Assembly (NCBI RefSeq): GCF_034627025.1
Contig: NZ_CP141050.1
Coordinates: 124,001 to 188,000, forward strand
Reading direction: 5' to 3'
Source: Microvirga lotononidis
GTDB lineage: Bacteria > Pseudomonadota > Alphaproteobacteria > Rhizobiales > Beijerinckiaceae
DNA length: 64,000 bases
A model generated the notes under the pieces. That model did not search any database and was not told where the DNA came from. It saw nothing but the letters and a program-made list of their open reading frames with translations. Positions 1 through 8,824 of this stretch are shown here, one piece after another. How positions within the stretch are numbered: position 1 is the first letter of the stretch; every line of letters begins with the position of its first letter. The position numbers were made by a program, and so were the translations under genes.

Positions 1-582
1 AGCGCTGACCGGCCGGTGGTCTGCTTTGACGAGTTGCCGTTCCAGCTGCTCGCCGACAAGCGCTCTCCCCAACCGGTGGCTCCCGGTCGCCCAACCCGGG
101 TGGACTATGAGTATCGACGGCAGGGTACGGCCAACCTGTTCCTGTGCTTTGAGCCGCTGGCCGGCTGGCGCCACGTGGCGGTGACCGCCCATCGCACGAA
201 CAAGGATTTTGCCGAGCAGATGCGGGCGCTCGCGGATGATCATTATCCTGATGCCTCGGTCATTGCAGTGGTGCTGGACAATCTCAGCACCCACAGCCCT
301 TCGGCTCTGTACCAGACCTTCCCGCCTGCGGAGGCGCGCCGCCTCGTGAAACGGCTGGAGTTTCACTACACGCCCAAACACGGGAGCTGGCTCAACATGG
401 CGGAGTTGGAGGTCGCGATCCTCAGCCGCCAATGCTTGCGCCGGCGTCTGCCGAACCCAACAGTGCTCCAGCGCGAGATCGACGCCTGGGAGGCCGAGCG
501 CAATTGCATCAGAGCCAAGGCACATTGGCATTTCACGACCATGCAGGCCCGCTCCAAACTACGGCGGCTCTATCCTGCATGA
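1..582 (+). CDS. IS630-family transposase, C-terminal part (5' end outside window)
   Basis: The reading frame is open from base 1, so the gene starts before the window. The visible ~193 residues are the C-terminal part of a DDE transposase of the IS630/Tc1-mariner superfamily: the segment VVLDNLSTH carries the second catalytic Asp, and the block LEFHYTPKHGSWLNMAE carries the final acidic residue in the usual GSWLNMAE context. These enzymes cut and join element ends at TA dinucleotides. The stop is followed within about 20 bases by TGTGGAAAAGGACTAGTAC, which may be the right terminus, but the left end is not visible so the inverted repeat cannot be confirmed. It is a different subtype from the IS630 element at 38298-39497. 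Family assignment is secure; whether the element is intact cannot be told. Confidence 0.9.
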   Translation, partial: SADRPVVCFDELPFQLLADKRSPQPVAPGRPTRVDYEYRRQGTANLFLCFEPLAGWRHVAVTAHRTNKDFAEQMRALADDHYPDASVIAVVLDNLSTHSPSALYQTFPPAEARRLVKRLEFHYTPKHGSWLNMAELEVAILSRQCLRRRLPNPTVLQREIDAWEAERNCIRAKAHWHFTTMQARSKLRRLYPA

Positions 583-696
583 TCCCTGTGGAAAAGGACT
601 AGTACGGGTACCGGCCCGGAGAACCGAATGCTCCCCGGGCCGACGACAGCTTCATGATCCTGGCCGTCGGATGGCCAATGGCACCCTCGATAGAGG

Positions 697-1746
697 TCAG
701 GATGCCAGGGATGCGGTGTCGATCACGAAGCGATACTTCACGTCGCCCTTGAGCATCCGCTCGTAGGCCTCGTTGATCCCGTCCGCCCGGATCAGCTCGA
801 TGTCGGCAACGATCCCGTGCTTGGCACAGAAGTCCAGCATCTCCTGCGTCTCGGGGATGCCGCCGATCATCGAGCCGGCCAGGCTGCGGCGCTTCATGAT
901 CAGGCTGAACACCTCCGGCGACGGATGCGGCGTTGCCGGTGCGCCGACGAGCGTCATGGTTCCGTCGCGCTTGAGCAGTGCGAAGAAGGCGTCGAGGTCA
1001 TGCGCCGCTGCCACCGTGTTGAGGATGAAGTCGAGGCTCCCGGCGTGCGCTGCCATCTCGTCGGCGTTGCGGGAGACGACGACCTCATGCGCGCCCAATG
1101 CCGTTGCGGCCTCGCGCTTCGACTCGGAGGTGGTGAACGCCACCACGTGCGCACCCATCGCGTTTGCGAGCTTGATGCCCATGTGGCCCAGGCCGCCGAT
1201 GCCGACCACGCCCACCTTGTGGCCGGGGCCGACGTCCCAATGGCGCAGCGGCGAATACGTGGTGATGCCGGCGCATAGCAGCGGCGCAACGGCAGCCAGT
1301 TGCTCCTCGGGGTGGCTGATGCGCAGCACATAACGCTCATGCACCACGATCTGCTGCGAGTAGCCTCCCAGCGTGTGACCCGGTGCATCGGGCGTGGGAC
1401 CATTGTAGGTGCCCACCATGTGGTCGCAGTAGTTTTCCAATCCGTCGCTGCAATCGTCGCAGCGCTTGCAACTGTCAACGATGCACCCGACGCCGACCAG
1501 ATCGCCGACCTTGTGGCTCGACACATGCGCACCGACCGCCGACACGCGTCCGACGATCTCGTGCCCCGGCACGCAAGGATACAGGGTGCCTGCCCATTCT
1601 GAGCGCACCTGATGGATGTCCGAGTGGCACACGCCACAGAAGGCAATCTCGATACCGACATCATGAGGCCCGACCGACCGGCGGTTGATATCCATCGGTT
1701 CGAGCGGCTTGTCTCCGGCGTAGGCGCCAAAGGCCTTTACAGTCAT
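697..1746 (-). CDS. zinc-dependent NAD(P) alcohol dehydrogenase (CAD/YahK-like)
   Basis: A 349-residue medium-chain dehydrogenase, full length for the cinnamyl-alcohol/aldehyde reductase subgroup. Catalytic-zinc ligands are visible in CGVCHSD (about residue 38) and PGHEIVG (about 61). The structural zinc is held by the four cysteines of CKRCDDCSDGLENYC (about 93-107). The Rossmann motif GIGGLG lies near residue 182. It should reversibly oxidise alcohols or reduce aldehydes in the cytoplasm with NADP(H). It is the last gene of a minus-strand group (MFS pump, CMD protein, cupin, ADH) that diverges from a LysR regulator, so it may take part in an LysR-controlled detoxification or aromatic pathway. 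The substrate cannot be predicted from sequence. Confidence 0.93.
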   Translation of the reverse strand: MTVKAFGAYAGDKPLEPMDINRRSVGPHDVGIEIAFCGVCHSDIHQVRSEWAGTLYPCVPGHEIVGRVSAVGAHVSSHKVGDLVGVGCIVDSCKRCDDCSDGLENYCDHMVGTYNGPTPDAPGHTLGGYSQQIVVHERYVLRISHPEEQLAAVAPLLCAGITTYSPLRHWDVGPGHKVGVVGIGGLGHMGIKLANAMGAHVVAFTTSESKREAATALGAHEVVVSRNADEMAAHAGSLDFILNTVAAAHDLDAFFALLKRDGTMTLVGAPATPHPSPEVFSLIMKRRSLAGSMIGGIPETQEMLDFCAKHGIVADIELIRADGINEAYERMLKGDVKYRFVIDTASLAS

Positions 1747-1873
1747 GGAAGCGTACTTTCGTTGATTAGATAATTAGGTGAACGTCTGTTGAAGGGTGGT
1801 CAGGCGAGCAGAGTTCAGCCGAACCTGCCATGACGAGCCGTGTTCATGGCTCCCATCTCGCTTGAATGCGCCG

Positions 1874-2344
1874 CTATCGGATGGCGTATTCCTGGTCGGT
1901 GACCAACTCCATCCAATCTGCGTTCTTGCCGTTTTGGATGTAGGTGATTGCAATGTGGCTCATGCCGTTGGTGTCGGTCGCGCCATGCCAGTGCTTGATC
2001 CCGGCCGGAATCCACACGGCGTCGCCGGGCTTGATCTCCTGACGAGCCTGGCCTTCCCGCTGGACCCAGCCCTTGCCGGCCGTGACGATAAGCGTCTGAC
2101 CGGCCGGATGGCTGTGCCAGGCGGTGCGGGCGCGTGGAGCGAAGGTCACCAAGCCCGAGGAGGCCGGGGTCTCGACGGATGGCGGTGTGAGCAGATCGAC
2201 CACCACCTGACCCGAGAAGTTCTTCGGATCGGCGATCACGGAGGGCGAGGAGCCGCTCGGAAAAACCTGGATCTCCTGTGCATTGGCCGGCTCACCGACG
2301 AGGGCGGCAGCGGTCATGGTGGCGGCGATGAAGGTGTTCTTCAC
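1874..2344 (-). CDS. secreted cupin-domain protein
   Basis: 156 residues. An N-terminal signal peptide of about 22 residues ends near PANAQ, so the product is probably periplasmic. The rest is a single cupin barrel: the first metal motif is visible as WHSHPAGQ followed by WVQREG, and the second as PGDAVWIPAGIKHWHGA. Secreted cupins of this type often sit beside carboxymuconolactone-decarboxylase-like proteins, as here (gap of about 40 bases to the CMD gene upstream), and are usually annotated only as cupin domain proteins. A metal-dependent small-molecule enzyme is likely; the reaction is unknown. The same-strand order suggests co-transcription with the neighbouring CMD and MFS genes. Confidence 0.88.
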   Translation of the reverse strand: MKNTFIAATMTAAALVGEPANAQEIQVFPSGSSPSVIADPKNFSGQVVVDLLTPPSVETPASSGLVTFAPRARTAWHSHPAGQTLIVTAGKGWVQREGQARQEIKPGDAVWIPAGIKHWHGATDTNGMSHIAITYIQNGKNADWMELVTDQEYAIR

Positions 2345-2385
2345 GTTGAATCCTTTCAGGGGAGGAGATGGCGCGACGGCTTTGG

Positions 2386-3174
2386 TCAGTTGGACCGACC
2401 CTTGAAGACTTCTGCGACGACCGGGCCGGCGGAGAAGGCATTGGGCCAGCCGGCATAGAAGGCGATCTGCGTGACCACCTCACCGGCCTGTTCCTGCGTC
2501 AGGCCGTTGTCCAGGGCCCTGTTCAGATGGCCCCCGAGCTGGGCCACCTGCCCGTTCGCCATCAGCGACGTGATGGTCACGAGGCTGCGGTCGCGCGGCG
2601 ACAGGTCGGGACGCAGCCACACGTCCTTGAAGAGCGGATCGGTGGTGTACTGGCCAAGGCCGGGAGCCGCGGTTCCGAGAAGGCGCTGCACGCTCGCGAC
2701 CCGGATTGCCTCCGCCTGCTCGTTCTGCGGCAGGAGCTGCGGCGATGCGGCCGGCAACTGATCCGGCCCGATCCGCCGCTGGGCAAAGATATCCTTGGTG
2801 ACGGCAACCGCCGCCATGGCGTTCGGCCAGCCCGCGTAGAAGGCGAGATTGGTGATCGCCTCGGAGAGCTCGCGCGGCGTTACCCCGCTGTCGAGGGCAA
2901 GGTTGATGTAGTGCGGCAGGTCCAATGTCTGGTTGCGTGCGATCAGGATCGCCACCGTGACGAGGCTGCGGTCGCGACGGGAAAGCTGCGGACGCTGCCA
3001 CAGGCCGGCGACGTCTTCCTTGGCGTATCGGCCGAGGGCCGGGGAGACCGACTGGATGTCAGAGATCGAGAGCGTCGAGGTGTTTTCGAGAGGTGTGGAC
3101 ATGGGAGCGCTTCCTTGTGCAACGACGGGGGTTGCCAATACGAGGGATGCGAGAGTGGCGGCCAGAAACTTCAT
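2386..3174 (-). CDS. carboxymuconolactone decarboxylase family protein, two CMD repeats, exported
   Basis: The start at 3174 is preferred over an upstream ATG because it gives a signal peptide (MKFLAATLASLVLA..VVAQG) and has AAAGGA about 10 bases upstream. The 262-residue protein contains two CMD repeats, recognisable by the paired segments RDRSLVTVAILIA / FYAGWPNAMAA and RDRSLVTITSLMA / FYAGWPNAFSA. The AhpD-type CxxC redox pair is absent, so peroxidase activity is unlikely. Such exported double-CMD proteins commonly pair with a secreted cupin and an MFS pump under a LysR regulator. A role in processing a lactone or aromatic compound in the periplasm is inference from the family only. Confidence 0.88.
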   Translation of the reverse strand: MKFLAATLASLVLATPVVAQGSAPMSTPLENTSTLSISDIQSVSPALGRYAKEDVAGLWQRPQLSRRDRSLVTVAILIARNQTLDLPHYINLALDSGVTPRELSEAITNLAFYAGWPNAMAAVAVTKDIFAQRRIGPDQLPAASPQLLPQNEQAEAIRVASVQRLLGTAAPGLGQYTTDPLFKDVWLRPDLSPRDRSLVTITSLMANGQVAQLGGHLNRALDNGLTQEQAGEVVTQIAFYAGWPNAFSAGPVVAEVFKGRSN

Positions 3175-3247
3175 GGACGATGATCCTTTGCATGGTGATC
3201 GACGGGCGAGGGGGGTGGCGCGATGATCGCGGCAGCCGGTGCGGTGC

Positions 3248-4450
3248 TCACGTGCGTGCCGATGATCCCGCACGCTTCGTCACGAACGCCATGAGCCCCG
3301 CAGCCGCCAGCATGGCTGCGCTCGCACCGAAGGTGCTCTGATAGCCGCTCATGTCGAACAGCAGGCCACCCACGGTCGCGCCTAGTGTGATCGCCAGTTG
3401 GATGGCGGCCACCATCAGCCCGCCGCCGGCTTCGGCGTCCTCGGGCAAGGTCCGGGTCAGCCAGGTGTTCCAGGCCACGGGGGCCGGAGCGCCGAGCAAG
3501 CCCCATGCGCCGAGCAGGAATGCCGTTCCAGCGAGCCAGCTTCCGAAGGCGATCAGGGCGATGGCAATTGCCGCCATCGCAAGCGGGATGGCGATCATCA
3601 CGCCATACATCCCATTCTTCAGGAACGTTTCGATGAGGGTGGTTCCGGCGAGGCCGGTGATGCCCAAGAGCAGCAGGATCAGCGACAGGGTCGGAACATC
3701 GACATGGGTCACGATCTCGAGGAACGGCCGCAGGTAGGTGAACAGCGCGAACTGACCCATGAAGAAGAGAGTGATCGCCACCATGCCGGAGGCCACCACG
3801 GGCCGGCGGAGCAGCTTGAACACGTTGCCCGAGCCGGTCGACTGCCCCGCGTGCATGGAGGGCAGCTTTGCCAGCAGCCAGACCAGCGCGATGGCCGCCA
3901 GGGGCACCACGCAGAAGAAGGCTCCGCGCCATCCGATGTAGCCGCCGAGGAAGCTGCCCAGTGGCGCCGCGACGATGGAGGACAACGCCGTCCCGCCTTG
4001 CAGGAGCGCCAGGGCGCGAGGCACGCGGTCCTCCGGCACCAGGCGCATCACCGCCGCGGCCGACATCGACCAGAATCCCCCGATGGCGATGCCGAGCACC
4101 GCCCGACCGGCCATGAGGATCGTGTAGTTCGGTGCAAGGGCCACGACCGTTCCGGAGACGATCAGCGAGAGGGCCAACACGAGCAGGACGGTGCGCCGAT
4201 CCCATCGGGACGTCAGGCCCGAGATGGACAGGCTCGTGAGCACCGCGAAGATGCCCGAGACGGAGATCGCCTGGCCGGCTTGGCCCTCGGTCATGTGGAG
4301 ATCGGCGGCAATCGGGGTCAGCAGGCTGACCGGCATGAACTCCGAGGCGACGAGCACCATGCAGCACAGCGACATGGCAAGGACCGCACCCCATGCCGGA
4401 GAGCGATCAGGAATTACGTCGTAGGTGGAGGCGGTTCCGACTGTCATCAA
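3248..4450 (-). CDS. MFS transporter (DHA1-type drug/metabolite efflux)
   Basis: 400 residues with about 12 hydrophobic segments, typical of proton-coupled DHA1 exporters related to NepI/YdhP. The loop 2-3 signature appears as LTSRWDRRTVL and the motif C-like region as MAGRAVLGIAIGGFW. It probably exports a small organic compound or nucleoside-like substrate across the inner membrane. It is the first gene of the minus-strand group that continues with CMD, cupin and ADH genes, and it diverges from a LysR gene across a 96-base intergenic region, the classic layout of a pump controlled by its neighbour. Start could also be the second Met, three bases downstream. Confidence 0.92.
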   Translation of the reverse strand: MMTVGTASTYDVIPDRSPAWGAVLAMSLCCMVLVASEFMPVSLLTPIAADLHMTEGQAGQAISVSGIFAVLTSLSISGLTSRWDRRTVLLVLALSLIVSGTVVALAPNYTILMAGRAVLGIAIGGFWSMSAAAVMRLVPEDRVPRALALLQGGTALSSIVAAPLGSFLGGYIGWRGAFFCVVPLAAIALVWLLAKLPSMHAGQSTGSGNVFKLLRRPVVASGMVAITLFFMGQFALFTYLRPFLEIVTHVDVPTLSLILLLLGITGLAGTTLIETFLKNGMYGVMIAIPLAMAAIAIALIAFGSWLAGTAFLLGAWGLLGAPAPVAWNTWLTRTLPEDAEAGGGLMVAAIQLAITLGATVGGLLFDMSGYQSTFGASAAMLAAAGLMAFVTKRAGSSART

Positions 4451-4546
4451 TGTCTCACGATACCGAATGGAAGCCGGAAGTTAGGGCGTCCTCATTGGAT
4501 CGATTAGGTGCTAAGACCTGCATGAACCTATGAGTGGAGCTCATGA
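4451..4546. promoter_or_regulatory. divergent promoter/operator region between MFS and LysR genes
   Basis: The 96 bases separate two divergently transcribed genes. An inverted repeat AGGT-N6-ACCT lies at 4506-4519, close to the regulator start, and sits in a T-N11-A-like context as expected for LysR-type operators. No clear sigma-70 boxes could be assigned by eye, so the operator call is inference. Confidence 0.4.
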
Positions 4547-5440
4547 ATGGCCCGCGAGAACATCAACGACCTGATCGCCTTCCTGGCGGTTGCGCGGGAG
4601 CGGAGCTTCACGAAGGCCGCCGCACAGCTCGGCGTCTCGCAATCGGCCCTGAGCCACACGGTGCGCGGCCTTGAGGAACGATTGGGCGTGCGGCTCCTGA
4701 CCCGGACCACGCGCTCTGTGGCGCCCACTCAGGCCGGGGAGCGCCTCCTCCGGACCGCGGGCCCCAGGCTGGCCGAGATCGAGGCCGAGTTGGATGGATT
4801 GAGCGAGTTCAGAGAGAAGCCTGCCGGCACGATCAGGATCACGGCGGGCTACCATGTCACTGAGACGATCCTCTGGCCGAAGCTCAGGACGTTTCTTCCC
4901 GACTACCCCGACATCAAGGTGGAAATTGCCCTTGAAGAGGGCCTGACCAACATCGTCGAGCAGCGGTTCGATGCGGGCGTGCGCCTTGGCGAGCAGGTTG
5001 CCAAGGACATGATCGCGATGCGCATCAGCCCCGATGTTCGTTTTGCGGTGATCGGGGCACCATCCTACTTCGCGGGCAGATCACGGCCCATCACCCCTCA
5101 GAACCTCCTCGGCCATACCTGCATCAACCTGCGCCTGCCCACCTATGGCGGGCTTTACGCCTGGGAGTTCGAACGGGATGGACAGGAACTGGCCGTCCGG
5201 GTCGACGGCCAACTCGTGTTCAACGGTATCTTTCAGGTCCTCAATGCCGCGGTGGACGGCTTCGGGCTCGCCCACGTCCCGGAGGACATCGCGCTGCCGC
5301 ACATCGCCTCCGGCCGCCTCCAGCGAGTCCTCGAGGATTGGTGCCCGTCGTGGACAGGGTACCACCTGTACTATCCGAGCCGACGGCAGTCCTCCCCGGC
5401 CTTCAACCTCGTTGTCGAGGCTCTGCGCCAACAGGGCTGA
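4547..5440 (+). CDS. LysR-family transcriptional regulator
   Basis: 297 residues, normal LysR length. The N-terminal winged helix-turn-helix (about residues 8-65) is clear: FLAVARERSFTKAAAQLGVS, then SALSHTVRGLEERLGVRL. The remainder is a periplasmic-binding-protein-like effector domain, containing the GTIRITAGYH strand and the AGVRLGEQVAKDMIA segment common in the DsdC/YafC-like subgroup. It most likely binds the intergenic region at 4451-4546 and controls both itself and the MFS-CMD-cupin-ADH group. The inducer is unknown. Confidence 0.93.
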   Translation: MARENINDLIAFLAVARERSFTKAAAQLGVSQSALSHTVRGLEERLGVRLLTRTTRSVAPTQAGERLLRTAGPRLAEIEAELDGLSEFREKPAGTIRITAGYHVTETILWPKLRTFLPDYPDIKVEIALEEGLTNIVEQRFDAGVRLGEQVAKDMIAMRISPDVRFAVIGAPSYFAGRSRPITPQNLLGHTCINLRLPTYGGLYAWEFERDGQELAVRVDGQLVFNGIFQVLNAAVDGFGLAHVPEDIALPHIASGRLQRVLEDWCPSWTGYHLYYPSRRQSSPAFNLVVEALRQQG

Positions 5441-5901
5441 AACAAGGAGGGCTGATCCTCAAAAATCCCGTGAGAGTGATGAGCTGAGCTCAGCGACGCG
5501 ATTCCATTCGACAAGCTCCAGTCGTTCTTCGGTCAGCACCTCTCCACGTGAGCAGTGATTTGGAGCCCGGGGCGTTCGGTTCAGGCTCCATATCGCAATG
5601 ACCGCCAACGGCTGCTCCTGGCACGAGGCAGACGGAAGCCGAACTTCTGCACAGGCACGACGAGCCGACCTTCAATTGGTCCGCCCAACGTTACTCTTTG
5701 ACCCAGGTTGTATCAAAACACGAACGGGTCCGTTCTCGACGAACTATTTGGACAACATTGGCCTTGTATGCCGTGGATTCTCTGGTCCAATCGGCCTCGC
5801 GAGACATAGAATTGCTTTAGCGAGCGACACGTCAGCGTTTCTACACAACCAAGACCCAAAGCCGACACTCGACCCAATACAGGAAGCGCCTATACTCCCG
5901 C
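5441..5901. other. intergenic region, no convincing gene
   Basis: About 460 bases between convergent genes. Short open frames exist but have neither a plausible ribosome site nor recognisable products. The only structured content noticed is one copy of a degenerate dispersed repeat (5662-5705). Confidence 0.6.
5662..5705 (+). repeat. dispersed degenerate repeat B, copy 1
   Basis: The stretch starting AGCCGACCTTCAATT and ending ACTCTTTGACCC closely matches 26120-26163 (AGCCGACCTTCAATT ... ACCCTTTGACCC) with differences in the middle. Both copies are in gene-free DNA. It is probably a decayed intergenic repeat or element remnant. Confidence 0.55.
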
Positions 5902-6717
5902 TTAGGACGACCAGTTCTCTTTGAACTCGCCGAATAATGTCAGTCCGCCGCAGGCATAGAGCGTCTGGCCTGTCACGTACGAGGCATCATCGGAGGCCAG
6001 GAACGCGAACACGGCTGCCATCTCCTCCGGCGTGCCTGCTCGGCCCATCGGGATATGGCTCTCGACGTTCGAGCGCGCCTCCGGATCATCCTTCCAGGCC
6101 GCGTTGATGTCGGTCACAATGGCTCCGGGAGCAACCGCATTCACCCGGATGCCGCGATCTGCGTATTCCAGGGCCAGTGTTCGCGTCATGTTCCTTAGGC
6201 CGCCCTTGCTGATCGAGTAGGCGATGAAGCCGGGTTTGGGAACCATCTCATGAACGCTCGAGCAGTTCAGGATCGTTCCTCCACCGGGCCGCGAGAGATA
6301 ATGCCTGATCGCGGCCTGCGAGCAGACCAGGGCCCCGGTCAGATTGACGTCCAGGATGCGCCGATACTCCTCGAGGGGGTAGATGTGGCTTTCCGCTTGA
6401 GACTGGATGCCCGCGTTGTTCACCAGGATATCGAGATGCCCCCAAATCCCGAGCACCTCATCGAACATGCGTGATATGGCATGCTCATCGCCGACGTCGG
6501 CCTTGACGATCATGTGAGGCTTGTCGGAGCCGCCGGCGCCGCGGGAGGCCTCCTGAGCCTGACGGAGCGTCTCTTCGGCGGCGCCTCGCGAGCCGCTGAA
6601 GTTGATGGCGACCGTGGCGCCTTCCTGGGCGAAGCGGATGGCAATCGCCCGACCAATCCCACGTGACGCTCCTGTGATCAGGGCATAGCGCCCTGCAAGC
6701 CGGCCAGTCGTTGTCAT
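5902..6717 (-). CDS. short-chain dehydrogenase/reductase (SDR), glucose-1-dehydrogenase-like
   Basis: The start at 6717 is chosen because AGAGGA lies 8 bases upstream and the protein then begins just before the Rossmann fold; a longer frame to 6861 adds residues with no family similarity. The 271-residue protein has TGASRGIG (cofactor binding), NNAG, a catalytic serine in NCSSVHE and the YSISK tetrad. The C-terminal block VTGQTLYACGGLTLF is typical of classical SDRs of the glucose-1-dehydrogenase/FabG type. It should be a cytoplasmic NAD(P)-dependent oxidoreductase; the substrate cannot be assigned. No operon partner is adjacent. Confidence 0.93.
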   Translation of the reverse strand: MTTTGRLAGRYALITGASRGIGRAIAIRFAQEGATVAINFSGSRGAAEETLRQAQEASRGAGGSDKPHMIVKADVGDEHAISRMFDEVLGIWGHLDILVNNAGIQSQAESHIYPLEEYRRILDVNLTGALVCSQAAIRHYLSRPGGGTILNCSSVHEMVPKPGFIAYSISKGGLRNMTRTLALEYADRGIRVNAVAPGAIVTDINAAWKDDPEARSNVESHIPMGRAGTPEEMAAVFAFLASDDASYVTGQTLYACGGLTLFGEFKENWSS

Positions 6718-7626
6718 GATGTCGTTCCTCTGGAATGCTCGGGTGGCATTGGAAAGGGCACCGGATTCCCCAGTTTGGCTTACTTGTATGGACCATCCCT
6801 CCACGTGAGGGTGTGCCAGGCTGCCGATTGGATCAACCCCGCAGATCTCGGCCGCTCGCACCCGCCGACAAAAGCCCAGAGAGCGCGACTGGGGCGGAAC
6901 CCACGCGAGGTCGTCGAGCGCGCACCGGTGCCTCGGCTTATCCGTGCTGGCCGTTTCTCAAGGCATCCCGAACGGCGTGCTCAATCTCATCGATCCAGGC
7001 TGGATTTGATCAGGGATCAATCAGGCCAGATCGCCTTCCCTGGCATCGGCGAATCGGGCCTGTGATGCTGCTGATTGTGCCTGCCGCATGTCGCCGAGCA
7101 GCATGCGGCACAGGATGACTACCTCGAGGGCAGGGATCCGGTGCGGGCGCACGGACAGGGCCCGGCATGTCCCGGACCTGGATCTACTGACTTACCACAG
7201 GCAGCCAGGCAGCATAACACCAGCCCTGTTGGCCATCACTCTCGGCCTTGGAACGCATCCCCGGTGGCCCGCATGGACGCGCGAATGCCAGAGGGGACGT
7301 ATAGGCAGAGCACCAAACGTCGCTTTCTGGCACCTCTCGGAAGTTGATCCAAGGTCTGCTCTTGTCAGGAACATCGGATGTTCCTGGAGGTCGAGAGATC
7401 GGCAGAAGATGACTCCAAGCAGACTTTTCACACAAACCGCAACAATTGTCTCAGACGGCGTGTCGAGCTTGCATCAGGGTACAGGCAATGCCCGGCTGGC
7501 GGGTAGAAGCGCCCGGTTGGCCCTTGGCTGTTCAAGAAGCCAAGGGCCTCGGCTAGATCCTATGTTGACCTGTAGCCCAGAAGGACGGTTAGGCTGGAGC
7601 ATCAAGCCGACGGCAGGAGCCGAAGA
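6718..7626. other. long intergenic region with dispersed repeat, no gene recognised
   Basis: About 900 bases. Several short frames exist on both strands but none shows a family motif, signal peptide or good ribosome site. A copy of dispersed repeat A occupies roughly 7314-7410. The rest shows nothing that could be identified. Confidence 0.55.
7314..7410 (+). repeat. dispersed repeat A, uninterrupted copy
   Basis: Contains AACGTCGCTTTCTGGCAC, then CTCGGAAGTTGATCCAAGG, then ACATCGGATGTTCCTGGAGG and GTCGAGAGATCGGCAGA. The same phrases reappear at 32970-33035 and 34160-34200, where an IS481 element splits them at the ACATCGG box. This copy therefore shows the pre-insertion arrangement. Shorter, more diverged relatives occur near 18404 and 22991. 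Confidence 0.75.
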
Positions 7627-8478
7627 TCACCGCCTCCCACCATTACCACCGCCGTTCCCGCCACCATGGCCGTTGCCGCTAGCGCCACCGTTGCCTCCGC
7701 GACCGCCACCTCCGGCGTTGCCGTTGCCGCCGCCTGGGTTGGAGGGATCGGTGCCCTTCACATCGGTGCTGGAGTTGTCGGCCGGCTCCGATCCGTTGCC
7801 TAGGCCGTTGTTGTTGCCGGGTCCCTGACCGTTTCCATTCCCCGGTCCGTTGCCATGGCCCGTCCCGGCACTATTGCCATTGCCGCCCGACCCTGCCGAC
7901 CCGCGGCTGCCACCACCGCTCGAGCCTCCAAGGCCGCCGGTGCTGCCGGCCGGGCCACCGCCACTCGCAGAGTTCCCGCCAAGGGAAGCGCCAGCCGATG
8001 CATCGCCTGAAGCGGCTCCGGCGAGGCCTCCGCCTGCGGATCGTCCGCCCGCGCTACCGGAACCCGAGGTTGCGGCTGCGCCTGCCATGGTGCTGCCGGA
8101 GGAAGTCGCGCTGCTGCCCCTCGTGGAACCAGCAATCGCAGAAGAACCTACCGCGGATCGCGCTGACGTACCGACTGCGACCGAGTTCGTGCCGGCGCCG
8201 AAGAGACGATCCAGGAACGATGCTCCGGGAACCCCGATGGATCCAGTCGTCTCGGCTCTAGCCCCTTGGTTGACCGCACGTCGCGCCTGCGGAAGGATCG
8301 CGCAGCGGCAGACTTCCTGGCCCTGGACGATGCGCAGGCGGCAGTTGCCGTATAGGGATGCATTGGCAACGGCGGGCTGGCACTGCTGGCCTGACCTGGG
8401 CATCTGGGCCTGGGCGGAAGCCGACGCGGCAAGAAACAGGGTCATCGCAGACAAAGCGAGAGCGTGCGAACGCTTCAT
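7627..8478 (-). CDS. secreted glycine/serine/asparagine-rich low-complexity protein
   Basis: 283 residues. A signal peptide (MKRSHALALSAMTLFLAASASAQAQ) is followed by a short ordered segment of about 50 residues with four cysteines (QQCQPAV, GNCRLRI, QEVCRCAI), likely two disulfides after export. From about residue 110 to the end the protein is almost entirely Gly, Ser, Asn and Ala, with GNGNG-type runs and a terminal GGNGGGNGGRR. It resembles hypothetical exported proteins of Methylobacterium/Microvirga relatives; no enzymatic domain is visible. A surface or matrix role is speculation. The skewed base composition of the repeat region also creates long spurious frames on the opposite strand. 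Confidence 0.75.
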   Translation of the reverse strand: MKRSHALALSAMTLFLAASASAQAQMPRSGQQCQPAVANASLYGNCRLRIVQGQEVCRCAILPQARRAVNQGARAETTGSIGVPGASFLDRLFGAGTNSVAVGTSARSAVGSSAIAGSTRGSSATSSGSTMAGAAATSGSGSAGGRSAGGGLAGAASGDASAGASLGGNSASGGGPAGSTGGLGGSSGGGSRGSAGSGGNGNSAGTGHGNGPGNGNGQGPGNNNGLGNGSEPADNSSTDVKGTDPSNPGGGNGNAGGGGRGGNGGASGNGHGGGNGGGNGGRR

Positions 8479-8824
8479 GGTTCACCTTACAAGAGAGTAC
8501 TGATGAGGGCTGATCGCAGAAGAGCGGCTCAGGTTGCTAGATGACGCCCAGCTGGGACCATGGTTCCGGCGCATTCTTAGAAATATTTTTCAGAAGATAC
8601 GTGAATATATCTGCGCCTGTTAACAGATAGGCAACCTTTATACCTGGCTGCACCTGGGTTTTAGCCTGGCCGTTGACGGCGGCCCAAACGAAAGCCCCTG
8701 ATAGTCTTGAACTATCAGGGGCAAGCAATACTCGATGGATGGTGCTTCTCTGGCCAAGGGGCCACAATCGGGCAACGATGTTATTGCCGGCTCAGTTCCA
8801 CCGCTTACCTGGGAAGGGAGCGGG
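8479..8824. other. intergenic region, nothing identified
   Basis: About 345 bases between two minus-strand genes. It is less G+C rich around 8575-8640 (AAATATTTTTCAGAAGATAC and similar), as expected for a promoter of the Gly-rich gene, but no box could be assigned. Confidence 0.45.

Noticed and set aside
3398..4507. 369-codon plus-strand frame opposite the MFS gene
   Set aside because: Composition is low complexity (Gly, Glu, Arg, His), with no motif, and it is the shadow of a well-supported transporter.
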